This document shows positions 25,565 to 33,212 of a DNA stretch of 52,757 nucleotides, in pieces. The notes beneath the pieces were generated by a model. That model saw nothing but the letters and a program-made list of their open reading frames with translations, searched no databases and had not been told where the DNA came from. The stretch is from an uncultured Bacteroides sp. (GTDB taxonomy: Bacteria > Bacteroidota > Bacteroidia > Chitinophagales > Chitinophagaceae), in NCBI GenBank assembly GCA_902168085.1, contig CABHOP010000013.1, positions 1-52,757 of the forward strand, read 5' to 3'. Both the position numbers and the translations under genes were made by a program. Every line of letters begins with the position of its first letter. Position 1 is the stretch's first letter.

Positions 25565-26781
25565 TTAAGCCCGAAATGCTTAGTGGCCATATCTTCTACC
25601 GCACTACCGATAGCTAATGCTGCGGTAGCTGCGGGAGATGGGGCGTTCAGCACATGGATGGCATTACCGCTCACTTCTATTTTAAAGTCGTCTATCATAT
25701 TACCTTCTTTCGATAAAGCCATTGCGCGCACACCAGCACGTCCGGGCACAATGTCGTCGCTTTCCAAAGAAGGTATCAGCTTCTGCAAACGTTTCAGGAA
25801 ATAAGCTTTCGAGAAGGCACCACGATATTCATCCAGCCCAAAACGCCACTGCTTGGCAAAGAATTTCCAGGTACCGCCAAAGCCAAAAGCCTCAGCAGTA
25901 TCTTTTGCATTGAAGGCTGTTTTACTATAGCCTTCACGTTTAAAGACGAATACAGCATTTGGACCGCATTCTACTTCACCATTCGTCATACGGGTAAAAT
26001 GCACACCCAGGAATGGGAATTGCGGGTTTGGAACAGGGTATATCAGGTTGCGCACTTTCTTTCTTCCTTTCTCGCTCAGGTCATAATAGTCGCCCCTAAA
26101 ACCTACGATAGCATCTTCTGTTCCGGCACCTTCTTTCTTTGCTATCCTGTCGCTTTGCAGCCCTGCGCATGCTATTATATAACGCGCTTCAAAACTTTTA
26201 TTATTTGTTTTTATAATGGTCTTGCCATCCTGGTGGATAAAGTCTTTTGCTTCTGTATTCAGGAACACTTTACTACCATTGAACTTTTGTTCCAGCAGGT
26301 CGGCCAGCTTCTGCGAAAAACCTACATAGTCTATAATGCCCGTGCAACCCACCCACAAGCCGGATATACCTTCGCAATAAGGCTCTATCTCTTTTATCTG
26401 CTCACGTGTTATTACGGCTATATCTTCTACCCCATTGGCCAGGCCATTCTGATAAACTTTGTTCATATGCGCCAGCTCACTTTCATGAGTGGCTACAATT
26501 ACCTTACCGCATATATCATGCCTCACATTATGCTCCTTTGCAAAGGCTACCAGTTCACGCCTGCCTTCCACACAGTTTTTCGCTTTGTAAGAACCGGGCT
26601 TGTAATAAATGCCTGAATGTATAACCCCTGAGTTACGCCCCGTTTGGTGAGATGAAACTCTACCCTCTTTTTCCAGCACTGCAATTTTCAGGTGCGGATA
26701 CTTAAGGTTTACTTTATAAGCAGTTGCCAGTCCTACGCAGCCACCACCTATCACTACTATATCAAAAAGGTTGTTGTCCAT
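25561..26781 (-). CDS. lhgO: L-2-hydroxyglutarate oxidase
   Basis: A 406-residue FAD-dependent oxidase of the DAO superfamily, starting at 26781 (MDNNLFDIVVIGGGCVG). The Rossmann GGGCVGLATAY lies at residues 10-20, and 'VSSHQTGRNSGVIHSGIYY' (split here) gives the substrate-side block typical of LhgO. The C-terminal 'VPGRAGVRAMALSKEG' and 'HVLNAPSPAATAALAIG' also match. The enzyme oxidises L-2-hydroxyglutarate to 2-oxoglutarate, removing a toxic by-product or feeding electrons into the membrane quinone pool. The ATG at 26820 is rejected because the 13 extra residues precede the dinucleotide-binding strand without similarity. Probably monocistronic. Confidence 0.9.
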   Translation of the reverse strand: MDNNLFDIVVIGGGCVGLATAYKVNLKYPHLKIAVLEKEGRVSSHQTGRNSGVIHSGIYYKPGSYKAKNCVEGRRELVAFAKEHNVRHDICGKVIVATHESELAHMNKVYQNGLANGVEDIAVITREQIKEIEPYCEGISGLWVGCTGIIDYVGFSQKLADLLEQKFNGSKVFLNTEAKDFIHQDGKTIIKTNNKSFEARYIIACAGLQSDRIAKKEGAGTEDAIVGFRGDYYDLSEKGRKKVRNLIYPVPNPQFPFLGVHFTRMTNGEVECGPNAVFVFKREGYSKTAFNAKDTAEAFGFGGTWKFFAKQWRFGLDEYRGAFSKAYFLKRLQKLIPSLESDDIVPGRAGVRAMALSKEGNMIDDFKIEVSGNAIHVLNAPSPAATAALAIGSAVEDMATKHFGLN

Positions 26782-26940
26782 TACAAAGTCCTTTATAAAA
26801 ACGTTGCAAAGTTGCGGCAATAGTTTCAGGCATCCAATAGTTTTTCCTGTTCTGCTCTTGCAGATTATAGACGGTCTCTGGCATTAGCGTATAGTTTTAT
26901 TATAATAAATGAATAAATTCGCGCTCGATAAAAACAATTC

Positions 26941-27396
26941 ATGGCTTTTCTTGAAAAGGATCTCTCCGTTAAAACCTCTACCCTGCCCAATGCCGGTAAA
27001 GGTCTCTTCACCAATGTTTTCATTCCTAAAGGCACCCGTATTGTAGAATATAAAGGCAAGAGAACTACCTGGAAAGTCGCCAGTAAAGATGTAGACAACG
27101 GGTATATCTTTCATATAGACGATGAGCACGTGCTGGATGCCAAGAACTACAAAAGCTCACATGCACGCTATGCTAATGACGCAACTGGCCTCAGCCGTAT
27201 AAAAGGCCTCAGTAATAATGCAGAATATACCATTGAAGATGATAATCGTGTGTATATAGATGCAAAGAAAGACATTCCCGCAGGTAGCGAAATATTCGTT
27301 AGCTATAGCAAAGAGTACTGGGATGTAATACGAGCCAATATTAAAATTGACAGCGATAAGGCTAAAGCCAAAACGAAAAAAGCAACTAAAAAGTAG
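26941..27396 (+). CDS. SET-domain protein lysine methyltransferase with basic tail
   Basis: A 151-residue protein with a compact SET domain. The N-SET strand contains 'GKGLFTNVFIPKGTRIVEYKG'-like text (residues 20-40, the G-x-G-L-F-A cofactor region). The catalytic side is 'HARYANDATG ... NNAEY' (about 80-100), corresponding to the usual N-H-S-C...N block, and 'AGSEIFVSYSKEYW' (117-130) matches the D-E-I/Y segment of the fold. The C-terminus is a short lysine-rich tail, KAKAKTKKATKK, resembling DNA-binding tails of bacterial histone H1-like proteins. The substrate is unknown; bacterial free-standing SET proteins can modify DNA-binding or ribosomal proteins. Monocistronic. Confidence 0.85.
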   Translation: MAFLEKDLSVKTSTLPNAGKGLFTNVFIPKGTRIVEYKGKRTTWKVASKDVDNGYIFHIDDEHVLDAKNYKSSHARYANDATGLSRIKGLSNNAEYTIEDDNRVYIDAKKDIPAGSEIFVSYSKEYWDVIRANIKIDSDKAKAKTKKATKK

Positions 27397-27490
27397 CCTT
27401 ACCATACATAGCATGGTGTGTTATCTGGCTGTTTATACGGCTGGAGAGAACTTAATCCTATATTAATACTCCTTTCCATCAATCAGCGCC

Positions 27491-27547
27491 TTACACATTA
27501 CACATTAATTTATATTTTATGAATTAATTAAACCTTTCTATGTGTAA
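27491..27547. repeat. TTACACAT repeats upstream of the hybrid kinase gene
   Basis: TTACACAT occurs twice in tandem (27491-27498 and 27498-27505). Its exact reverse complement ATGTGTAA lies at 27540-27547, in an otherwise A/T-rich stretch. It may be an operator or structured region for the 27656 gene; nothing else is seen in the 27397-27655 gap apart from a weak ACCAT/ATGGT stem near its start. Confidence 0.3.
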
Positions 27548-27655
27548 AAATCATTTTTTGTTACTTACATTCGCATCGTAGGGGGAATTAAGGGTGAGCA
27601 ATAGCTAGGATGTTTATCGTCTGCGCTACTTTATTTACATATAGAGGACTCACCG

Positions 27656-29653
27656 ATGAAAAATGAAAGACAGATTCTGTTGAATTTGAATGCACTTGCT
27701 GTATGCATTTGCATAGCATTTGTTATTTGCCTGCAGATAGGCCACTACCCTGCTTTTAGTATATATTTCTTTGCAGCGGCATTATTATATGGCCGAAATA
27801 TATGGCTGGCATCTCGCAACAAAGTCACAGCTACAGCTATTAATTCCATTGTAATCTCTAACATACTGGTACTATTATTCGATACCGGTTATAATAGCCC
27901 CGTTTATGGATTCATGGTTTATATCCCATTAATGCTGCTTCTTTTTATTATAATATCCTATGAAAAGAAAAGCGTTAGTATCTCTCTCGCACTGTTCTCC
28001 GCCCTGTGCTTATTTATCACCAATTTCACAGAATTAGGGGGGCGGCTTTCTACTCATTTATATACCAGCAATTACCTCAGCGTTATAAAAGGCATTAATG
28101 TGAGTGCAACAATGTTGCTCTGCATATTTATCACAGGCGGCATCATTATCGCAAACAAGCGTATCACTAACCTGTTGCACATAAAAAAGAAGCTGCTTGA
28201 AGAGAAAGAAAGCACGATAGCTTTCCTTAACAACCATGTTTCCGAAGGTTTATTCCGGATAGCTCCGAATGGCGTATGTGTAGCTGCAAATCCGGCTTTT
28301 GCATCTCTGTTCGGATACAATCCTTCTGAAGTTATCAACACATCACCCTTCTATCTTTTTTTCGATAAGTATACATTTAATGACATTCTTGCGCTGCTCC
28401 GCATGGGAGACCTGGTACTTTCTAAAGAATTTGAATTACAACGAAAGGATGGCAGCGTTTTTACCGGAGTCGTTAGCCTTACGCAGTCTAATTACAACGG
28501 CAATCTATATTACGAGGGCATCGTTAAGCCCCTGATACCTGAAAAAAAGAAAACTAGAATAAAGGAGAAGTCACAATTTCTTTCCATCATTAGTCATGAA
28601 ATACGCACACCGGTCAATACTATAGCTGGTATAGGTGCACACCTTGCTAAAAAAGATTTGCCGGAAGATATACAGCCTGATGTAAAATTGCTGAACGAGT
28701 CTTCACACACCCTTATCCGCGTATTAGATAATATACTTCTATATAATAATATAGAAAAAGGTAGCCTGGTACTACATAATAAACCTATAGACTTAAAGAG
28801 CTTGTGCCGCAATGTTTGCAATCTTTCAATACTAACAGCACAACGCAAGAATATTTCGTTGCAGTTCGATTTCGATACCACGTTAACCACACCCATTATT
28901 GGCGATGCCGCTAAACTGGCACTTGTACTGAACAATCTGGTTAGCAACGCTATCAAATTTACAATGCAGGGTAGCGTTATGCTAAGTATTAAAAAAGTGG
29001 CGGAAACAGAGAATACTGTAAGTGTGCTGTTTATTATTAAAGATAGCGGCGCGGGTATTCCCCCTAAAAGCCTGCCATATATTTTCGATGCCTTCAGTCA
29101 TCTGAGCAATGATATCACGCGCCAACACGATGGCATGGGCTTAGGCCTGTATGTTAGCAAACATATATTATCACTCATGCATTCCCATATTGAAGTGGAT
29201 AGTTCTGTTGGACTGGGTAGTTCTTTTCAGTGTTTTCTGACATTTGAAAAATCAGGCAATACATATCCTGTAAAAGTGAACTACCCCACAGACTTACGTG
29301 GGCTGCGCATTTTATTAGTAGAAGACAATGCATTAAATGTACTTGTTGCCAAACGCGTATTTCAAGATAAAAATGTAACACTGGACATAGCTGAAGATGG
29401 CTTTATTGCATTGGAAAAAACACTGCAGAACACCTATGATATTATACTTATGGATTTGCACATGCCCGGCATGGATGGCTTCGAAACGACAAAAGCCATA
29501 CGCAAAACAAATAAAAACGTGCCTATCATTGCTTTCTCTGCCGATGTATCTGATGAAGCAAAAGAAATGGCCATCAATGCCGGTATGAATGACTTTATAA
29601 CAAAACCTTTCGACCCAGAAAGGCTATGCAATAAAATATCTAAAAACCTTTGA
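27656..29653 (+). CDS. Membrane hybrid sensor histidine kinase (PAS, HisKA, HATPase, receiver)
   Basis: A 665-residue hybrid kinase. Domain order: about six membrane helices (residues 12-167), a coiled-coil linker, a PAS domain (about 188-292), HisKA with His314 in ISHEIRTP, HATPase_c with N431 in the N-box, the DSGAG G1 box (463-467) and GMGLGL (493-498). It ends in a C-terminal receiver (550-665) with Asp600 in LMDLHMPGMDG. It probably passes a phosphate to a histidine phosphotransfer protein elsewhere, as no output domain is present. The membrane part has no recognised sensor family. The next gene starts 40 bases downstream on the same strand and encodes a membrane PAS protein. Confidence 0.93.
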   Translation: MKNERQILLNLNALAVCICIAFVICLQIGHYPAFSIYFFAAALLYGRNIWLASRNKVTATAINSIVISNILVLLFDTGYNSPVYGFMVYIPLMLLLFIIISYEKKSVSISLALFSALCLFITNFTELGGRLSTHLYTSNYLSVIKGINVSATMLLCIFITGGIIIANKRITNLLHIKKKLLEEKESTIAFLNNHVSEGLFRIAPNGVCVAANPAFASLFGYNPSEVINTSPFYLFFDKYTFNDILALLRMGDLVLSKEFELQRKDGSVFTGVVSLTQSNYNGNLYYEGIVKPLIPEKKKTRIKEKSQFLSIISHEIRTPVNTIAGIGAHLAKKDLPEDIQPDVKLLNESSHTLIRVLDNILLYNNIEKGSLVLHNKPIDLKSLCRNVCNLSILTAQRKNISLQFDFDTTLTTPIIGDAAKLALVLNNLVSNAIKFTMQGSVMLSIKKVAETENTVSVLFIIKDSGAGIPPKSLPYIFDAFSHLSNDITRQHDGMGLGLYVSKHILSLMHSHIEVDSSVGLGSSFQCFLTFEKSGNTYPVKVNYPTDLRGLRILLVEDNALNVLVAKRVFQDKNVTLDIAEDGFIALEKTLQNTYDIILMDLHMPGMDGFETTKAIRKTNKNVPIIAFSADVSDEAKEMAINAGMNDFITKPFDPERLCNKISKNL

Positions 29654-29693
29654 TCAACACACCATTTTTTTAACCAATTCAAACTCACCTATT

Positions 29694-30401
29694 ATGAGAA
29701 CCGGGGGAAAATCAACCTACATGTTTTTTATCTATACGGCAATCTGCTTCTGCGTCAACCTTGAGTATCTGTCAAACATCAATAGTATTATTTTCTGCTC
29801 TTTACTCGAAGGTTATATGCTAGGCCTCATCACTTATAATCTGATGGAGCCCATCCGTTCGTTCTTTTCACAGCTTTTGGGTGACCAGTATAAATTCGAC
29901 TCCAATCGTATGAAGAAATTTATATTTCCGCGACTGGAGATATTTCCCGATATCGTATCAATATTCAGAAAGAACAATTTAGAAGAAATTCATGATGTAA
30001 TGCTATATAATAGCCAAACCGAGATGGAAGATTATGACGTATTTTTTGAAAAGTCTGCATTTCCAATGCTGCTGGTCGATCCTGTAAATGGCCATTGCCT
30101 TAATGTAAATAATGCCGCTGTCGAACTGTTTGAATTCAGCAAAACAGAGTTTATTAACGGAGATGCAGGCACTTTCTATTGCACACCTGGTAATGAACTC
30201 CCGGTTAATACAACCATATTAGACGGGGGTGTGTATAATCACAAAAAGAAAAACGGGCAACGTTTCTGTGCGCATGCCTACTTCAAAAATGCAACCTTCA
30301 AACATCATCAGGCCAGGCTTTTGATACTTATAGAAGAAACAGAAAAAATATCATTAGGTGTCAAGGATATACCCCGGCAAGAACTAACGATGCAGTATTA
30401 A
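29694..30401 (+). CDS. Membrane-anchored PAS-domain protein
   Basis: A 235-residue protein with two hydrophobic helices near the N-terminus (about 9-26 and 31-50). A 60-residue linker follows, then a PAS fold (about 115-225: DVFFEKSAFPMLLVDPVNGHCLNVNNAAVELFEFSKTEF split across the first strands). The last strands read ARLLILIEETEK. No kinase, cyclase or phosphodiesterase domain follows, so it is a sensory or scaffold protein without catalytic output. It is co-directional with the hybrid kinase 40 bases upstream and ends at a strong terminator, so the two are likely co-transcribed. It may modulate that kinase. No close named family is recognised. Confidence 0.7.
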   Translation: MRTGGKSTYMFFIYTAICFCVNLEYLSNINSIIFCSLLEGYMLGLITYNLMEPIRSFFSQLLGDQYKFDSNRMKKFIFPRLEIFPDIVSIFRKNNLEEIHDVMLYNSQTEMEDYDVFFEKSAFPMLLVDPVNGHCLNVNNAAVELFEFSKTEFINGDAGTFYCTPGNELPVNTTILDGGVYNHKKKNGQRFCAHAYFKNATFKHHQARLLILIEETEKISLGVKDIPRQELTMQY

Positions 30402-30434
30402 ACAATAAAGGGAGCGAATGCTCCCTTTATTGTT
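30401..30434. terminator. Bidirectional terminator, 15-bp perfect stem
   Basis: AACAATAAAGGGAGC pairs perfectly with its complement (30420-30434) around a GAAT loop. It lies between the stop of the PAS protein gene (plus) and the stop of the PfpI-like gene (minus). The plus side ends in a run of T and the minus side in TTTATTGTT-type text, so it can serve both. Confidence 0.85.
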
Positions 30435-30435
30435 T

Positions 30436-30990
30436 TTATCGGCCCGCATGGCTTCCTTCTGCTATTTCTTCTACCATCTTACTGCAAAATGCAGGTAAAT
30501 CATCCGGGTTGCGGCTTGTTACCAGTCCGTTATCTACTATCACCTCTTCATCTGCCCATTCAGCACCTGCATTTACCAGGTCTGTTTTGATAGAAGGGTA
30601 AGATGTCATCTTTTTGCCTTTTACATAGCCTGTTTCTATCAGTGTCCACGGTCCGTGGCAAATGGCGGCGATGGGCTTTTGCTCGTCACAAAATCCTTTC
30701 ACAAAGGTTACAGCATCCTGGTTCATGCGCAGTTTATCAGGGTTCATTACACCACCGGGCAGCACCAGCCCATCATATTGTTCACTGGTTACGCTATCTA
30801 CCGTTTTATCTACACTAAATGCATCGCCCCAGTCAGTATGTTTCCATCCCTTTACCTGGCCACTTCTCAGCGATACTACATCTACCTGCGCACCTGCGGC
30901 CTTCAATGCCTCTATAGGTTTTTCAAATTCTGATTGTTCAAAACCATCTGTCACTAATACGGCTACTTTCTTATTGCTCAACTTTTGCAT
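30436..30990 (-). CDS. DJ-1/PfpI-family type 1 glutamine amidotransferase-like protein
   Basis: A 184-residue protein starting at 30990 (MQKLSNKKVAVLV); the longer frame up to 31044 adds residues with no family similarity. Family segments are 'KVAVLVTDGFEQSE' at the N-terminus, 'VLPGGVMNPD' and the nucleophile elbow 'IAAICHGPWTLIETG' with the conserved Cys-His pair. This branch is annotated variously as PfpI endopeptidase-like, YhbO/YajL-like deglycase or chaperone, with a role in protection from oxidative or glycation damage. The exact activity cannot be determined. Monocistronic, convergent with the PAS protein gene. Confidence 0.88.
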   Translation of the reverse strand: MQKLSNKKVAVLVTDGFEQSEFEKPIEALKAAGAQVDVVSLRSGQVKGWKHTDWGDAFSVDKTVDSVTSEQYDGLVLPGGVMNPDKLRMNQDAVTFVKGFCDEQKPIAAICHGPWTLIETGYVKGKKMTSYPSIKTDLVNAGAEWADEEVIVDNGLVTSRNPDDLPAFCSKMVEEIAEGSHAGR

Positions 30991-31121
30991 GGCTATAATT
31001 TTTCCTATGCTTGGGTTAAAAACTATACCACACCCATTCCCCAATTTTTAACGCCGGCATGGCATTGTCTGGCACGGTTTTTATTCTACACTTCATCAAA
31101 ACACTGAAAACACGTCGAGAT

Positions 31122-31310
31122 ATGAAAAAGAGAACACTAAACTACCTTAGGAAATCAAAAGCAAGGAACATATTCAGCCGCGTAGCAGAAGTTGACCTGA
31201 AAACATTTCTGTCTGCAGCACAAGAGCTTTGCTATAGCAGTACGGTAAAACGTCACGTAGAAAAAACGTTACAGCGCCTGGATAGTTACCAGTTTGGCTT
31301 ACGTGCATAA
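31122..31310 (+). CDS. Small basic hypothetical protein (62 aa)
   Basis: Sixty-two residues beginning MKKRTLNYLRKSKARNIFS, starting at 31122. The frame is open from 31059, but the ATG at 31122 is preceded by CGAGAT, better placed, and starts the coherent basic part. It is rich in Lys/Arg (the first 18 residues and the end), with a predicted amphipathic helix 'DLKTFLSAAQELCYS'. No family recognised. It is followed by a strong terminator, and divergent from the PfpI-like gene, so it may be a genuine short gene rather than noise. Function unknown. Confidence 0.5.
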   Translation: MKKRTLNYLRKSKARNIFSRVAEVDLKTFLSAAQELCYSSTVKRHVEKTLQRLDSYQFGLRA

Positions 31311-31355
31311 TTTACGATACATAAAAAAATACCCCGCATTGGGATTGCATACCAG

Positions 31356-31376
31356 GGCTTGCCTTACAGGCAAGCC
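31356..31376 (+). terminator. Intrinsic terminator after the 62-aa gene
   Basis: Perfect nine-base arms GGCTTGCCT / AGGCAAGCC around TAC, followed on the plus strand by TTTT. It lies between the small basic gene and the 3' end of dinB. Confidence 0.75.
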
Positions 31377-31385
31377 TTTTAAAAA

Positions 31386-32489
31386 TCAGAAGAGCTCCAA
31401 TTGCCAGCTGCCACCTTTATAGCGGCTCTTCTCTATTGTTTCATTAAAGTTAGAAAGCGATATACCTAACAATCTTGTAGGTTGTCCTTCCGGCGATGTG
31501 GATAGTAATAGTTCCTTTGCAACAGATGCTATCGTATCTGCATCATCCGTAGGGTTTGGTATAGACATGCTGCGGGTTATCTGCTTGAAATTGCTATACT
31601 TTATTTTCACGGTAATCGTCCTGCCCTTCAGTTTATATCGCTGCAGTCTTGCCTGCACAAGGCCGGCTATCCTATCTAATTCCGTATTCATCTCTTCCAC
31701 CTTCGTAAGGTCGTAAGGAAAAGTATCCTCCGCCCCTACCGATTTGGTTTCCCTGCTGGTATGCACTTCCCTGTCATCTATTCCCCTTACTATGTGGTAA
31801 TAAAACCGGCCTGTTTTCCCAAACAGTTCTACCAGTTCGTCTTCTGTCAGCTTCTTCAGGTCGGCACCGGTAAACAAGTTCATATTGCGCATTTTCTGCT
31901 CTGTCACTTTACCTACCCCAAAAAACTTTTCTACGGGCAGCTGTTCCATAAATTCTGTTACAGCCGATGGCCCGATAAAGGTTAATCCATCGGGCTTGTT
32001 ATAATCTGAAGCTATTTTGGCTACAAATTTATTTACAGACACACCTGCCGAAGCAGTCAGCTGCAACTCATCTTTTATAGCTTGCTTAATCCGTTTGGCT
32101 ATTTCTATGGCGGAACCAATGCCTTGTTTATCTTCCGTCACATCCAGGTATGCTTCGTCTAATGACAAAGGTTCTATCACATCGGTATACCTGCGGAATA
32201 TCTCTCTTATCTTTTCAGATACCTCTTTATATACTGCAAAGCGGGGATATACAAATATTACATGCGGGCATAGTTCCTGCGCTTTCTTCGATGCCATGGC
32301 CGACCGTATGCCATACTTACGGGCCTCATAGCTGGCGGTAGCTACTACACCACCTCTACCCTGCGGCGACCCGCCCACTACTATAGCTTTACCTCTGTAT
32401 TCGGGGTTGTCGCGCTGCTCAACAGATGCATAAAATGCATCCATATCTATATGGATGATCTTACGCTGTTTGTTGTTGGAGGCTTCCAT
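31386..32489 (-). CDS. dinB: DNA polymerase IV (Y-family, DinB)
   Basis: A 367-residue translesion polymerase starting at 32489 (MEASNNKQRKIIHIDMD), with AGG four bases upstream of the ATG; the ATG at 32507 would add six residues. Motifs: HIDMDAFYASVE near the N-terminus (first catalytic Asp), the steric-gate/finger region 'SYEARKYGIRSAM', the catalytic pair in PLSLDEAYLDVT, then thumb 'SAGVSVNKFVAKIASDYNKPDG' (split) and the little-finger domain from about 240. The C-terminus KGGSWQLELF may carry a beta-clamp-binding motif (Q-L-x-L-F type). It performs mutagenic bypass of lesions. Monocistronic; no SOS box was looked for successfully. Confidence 0.95.
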   Translation of the reverse strand: MEASNNKQRKIIHIDMDAFYASVEQRDNPEYRGKAIVVGGSPQGRGGVVATASYEARKYGIRSAMASKKAQELCPHVIFVYPRFAVYKEVSEKIREIFRRYTDVIEPLSLDEAYLDVTEDKQGIGSAIEIAKRIKQAIKDELQLTASAGVSVNKFVAKIASDYNKPDGLTFIGPSAVTEFMEQLPVEKFFGVGKVTEQKMRNMNLFTGADLKKLTEDELVELFGKTGRFYYHIVRGIDDREVHTSRETKSVGAEDTFPYDLTKVEEMNTELDRIAGLVQARLQRYKLKGRTITVKIKYSNFKQITRSMSIPNPTDDADTIASVAKELLLSTSPEGQPTRLLGISLSNFNETIEKSRYKGGSWQLELF

Positions 32490-32535
32490 TGCACCTGCAA
32501 ATATCAATTATAATTTATACTAGCTATGCCGGCAT

Positions 32536-33087
32536 TTATAGCGCATTCAGGTAGGCAGCAATTTCATCCGTAGTCAATACCATATCTATCGCATCATTAC
32601 TTACTACGGCTGTTTCCAATTGCTGAATAATAGTCACACCCCCATTGTCTTTTATATCTTCAAATCCTTCCAGTCCATCCATATGGCCCCCCGATAGTAA
32701 TACGCCAATAACGGAACTGGCATATACATCTGCTGCTGCACTGAAAGCTATATCAATATTTGACTTATTATTTACGTCCTCCGATTTCTTTAAAGCAAAA
32801 GAGCCGTCTTTCGCAAACAATAGATGATAGGCAGCGGGGGCTATATAAAGATTCCCCGCAGTTATCAGTTCCTTCTCCTCTGCTTCTTTTACTTTAATTT
32901 TTGTTTTAGTTGCCAGCAGTTCTAATAGCCGCGCTGCACCACCATCATCACCGTGCTGCACTATTACAATGGGAGTATTAAAATCAGGTTTCAACTGCGG
33001 CAATAATCCCAGCAACGCCTCATGGTCGCCTGCCGAACAGCCTATTACTATTATTTCATCCAGTTCTGTTATTTCATCTTGCGCCAT
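32536..33087 (-). CDS. Stand-alone CheB-type methylesterase domain protein
   Basis: A 183-residue CheB catalytic domain with no receiver. The serine is in IVIGCSAGDHEAL (Ser18), the histidine in IVQHGDDGG (canonical QHMP, changed here), and the aspartate in VLLSGGHMDGLEG, equivalent to the classical LTGMGxDGAxG. All three catalytic residues are thus present, but the histidine loop is altered. No chemotaxis genes (cheA, cheR, mcp) are near, as is usual for orphan CheB proteins of non-motile Bacteroidota. Its role may be in a signalling protein complex rather than flagellar chemotaxis. Monocistronic between dinB and the dehydrogenase gene. Confidence 0.85.
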   Translation of the reverse strand: MAQDEITELDEIIVIGCSAGDHEALLGLLPQLKPDFNTPIVIVQHGDDGGAARLLELLATKTKIKVKEAEEKELITAGNLYIAPAAYHLLFAKDGSFALKKSEDVNNKSNIDIAFSAAADVYASSVIGVLLSGGHMDGLEGFEDIKDNGGVTIIQQLETAVVSNDAIDMVLTTDEIAAYLNAL

Positions 33088-33159
33088 AGTTTCAGTTTAA
33101 TCCGATTTTATCAAATTTTCAGGGCCTCATAGTGCTAGGATACAAGTCGTGCACTAAAA

Positions 33160-33189
33160 AGTCCTTAATACTATTATGTATTAAGGACT
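33160..33189 (-). terminator. Intrinsic terminator after the sugar dehydrogenase gene
   Basis: Perfect 12-base arms AGTCCTTAATAC / GTATTAAGGACT with loop TATTAT. On the minus strand it is followed by TTTTAG. It ends the 33213-34478 transcript. Confidence 0.78.
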
Positions 33190-33212
33190 AAAATACGATT
33201 TTCCGTCTTTAC

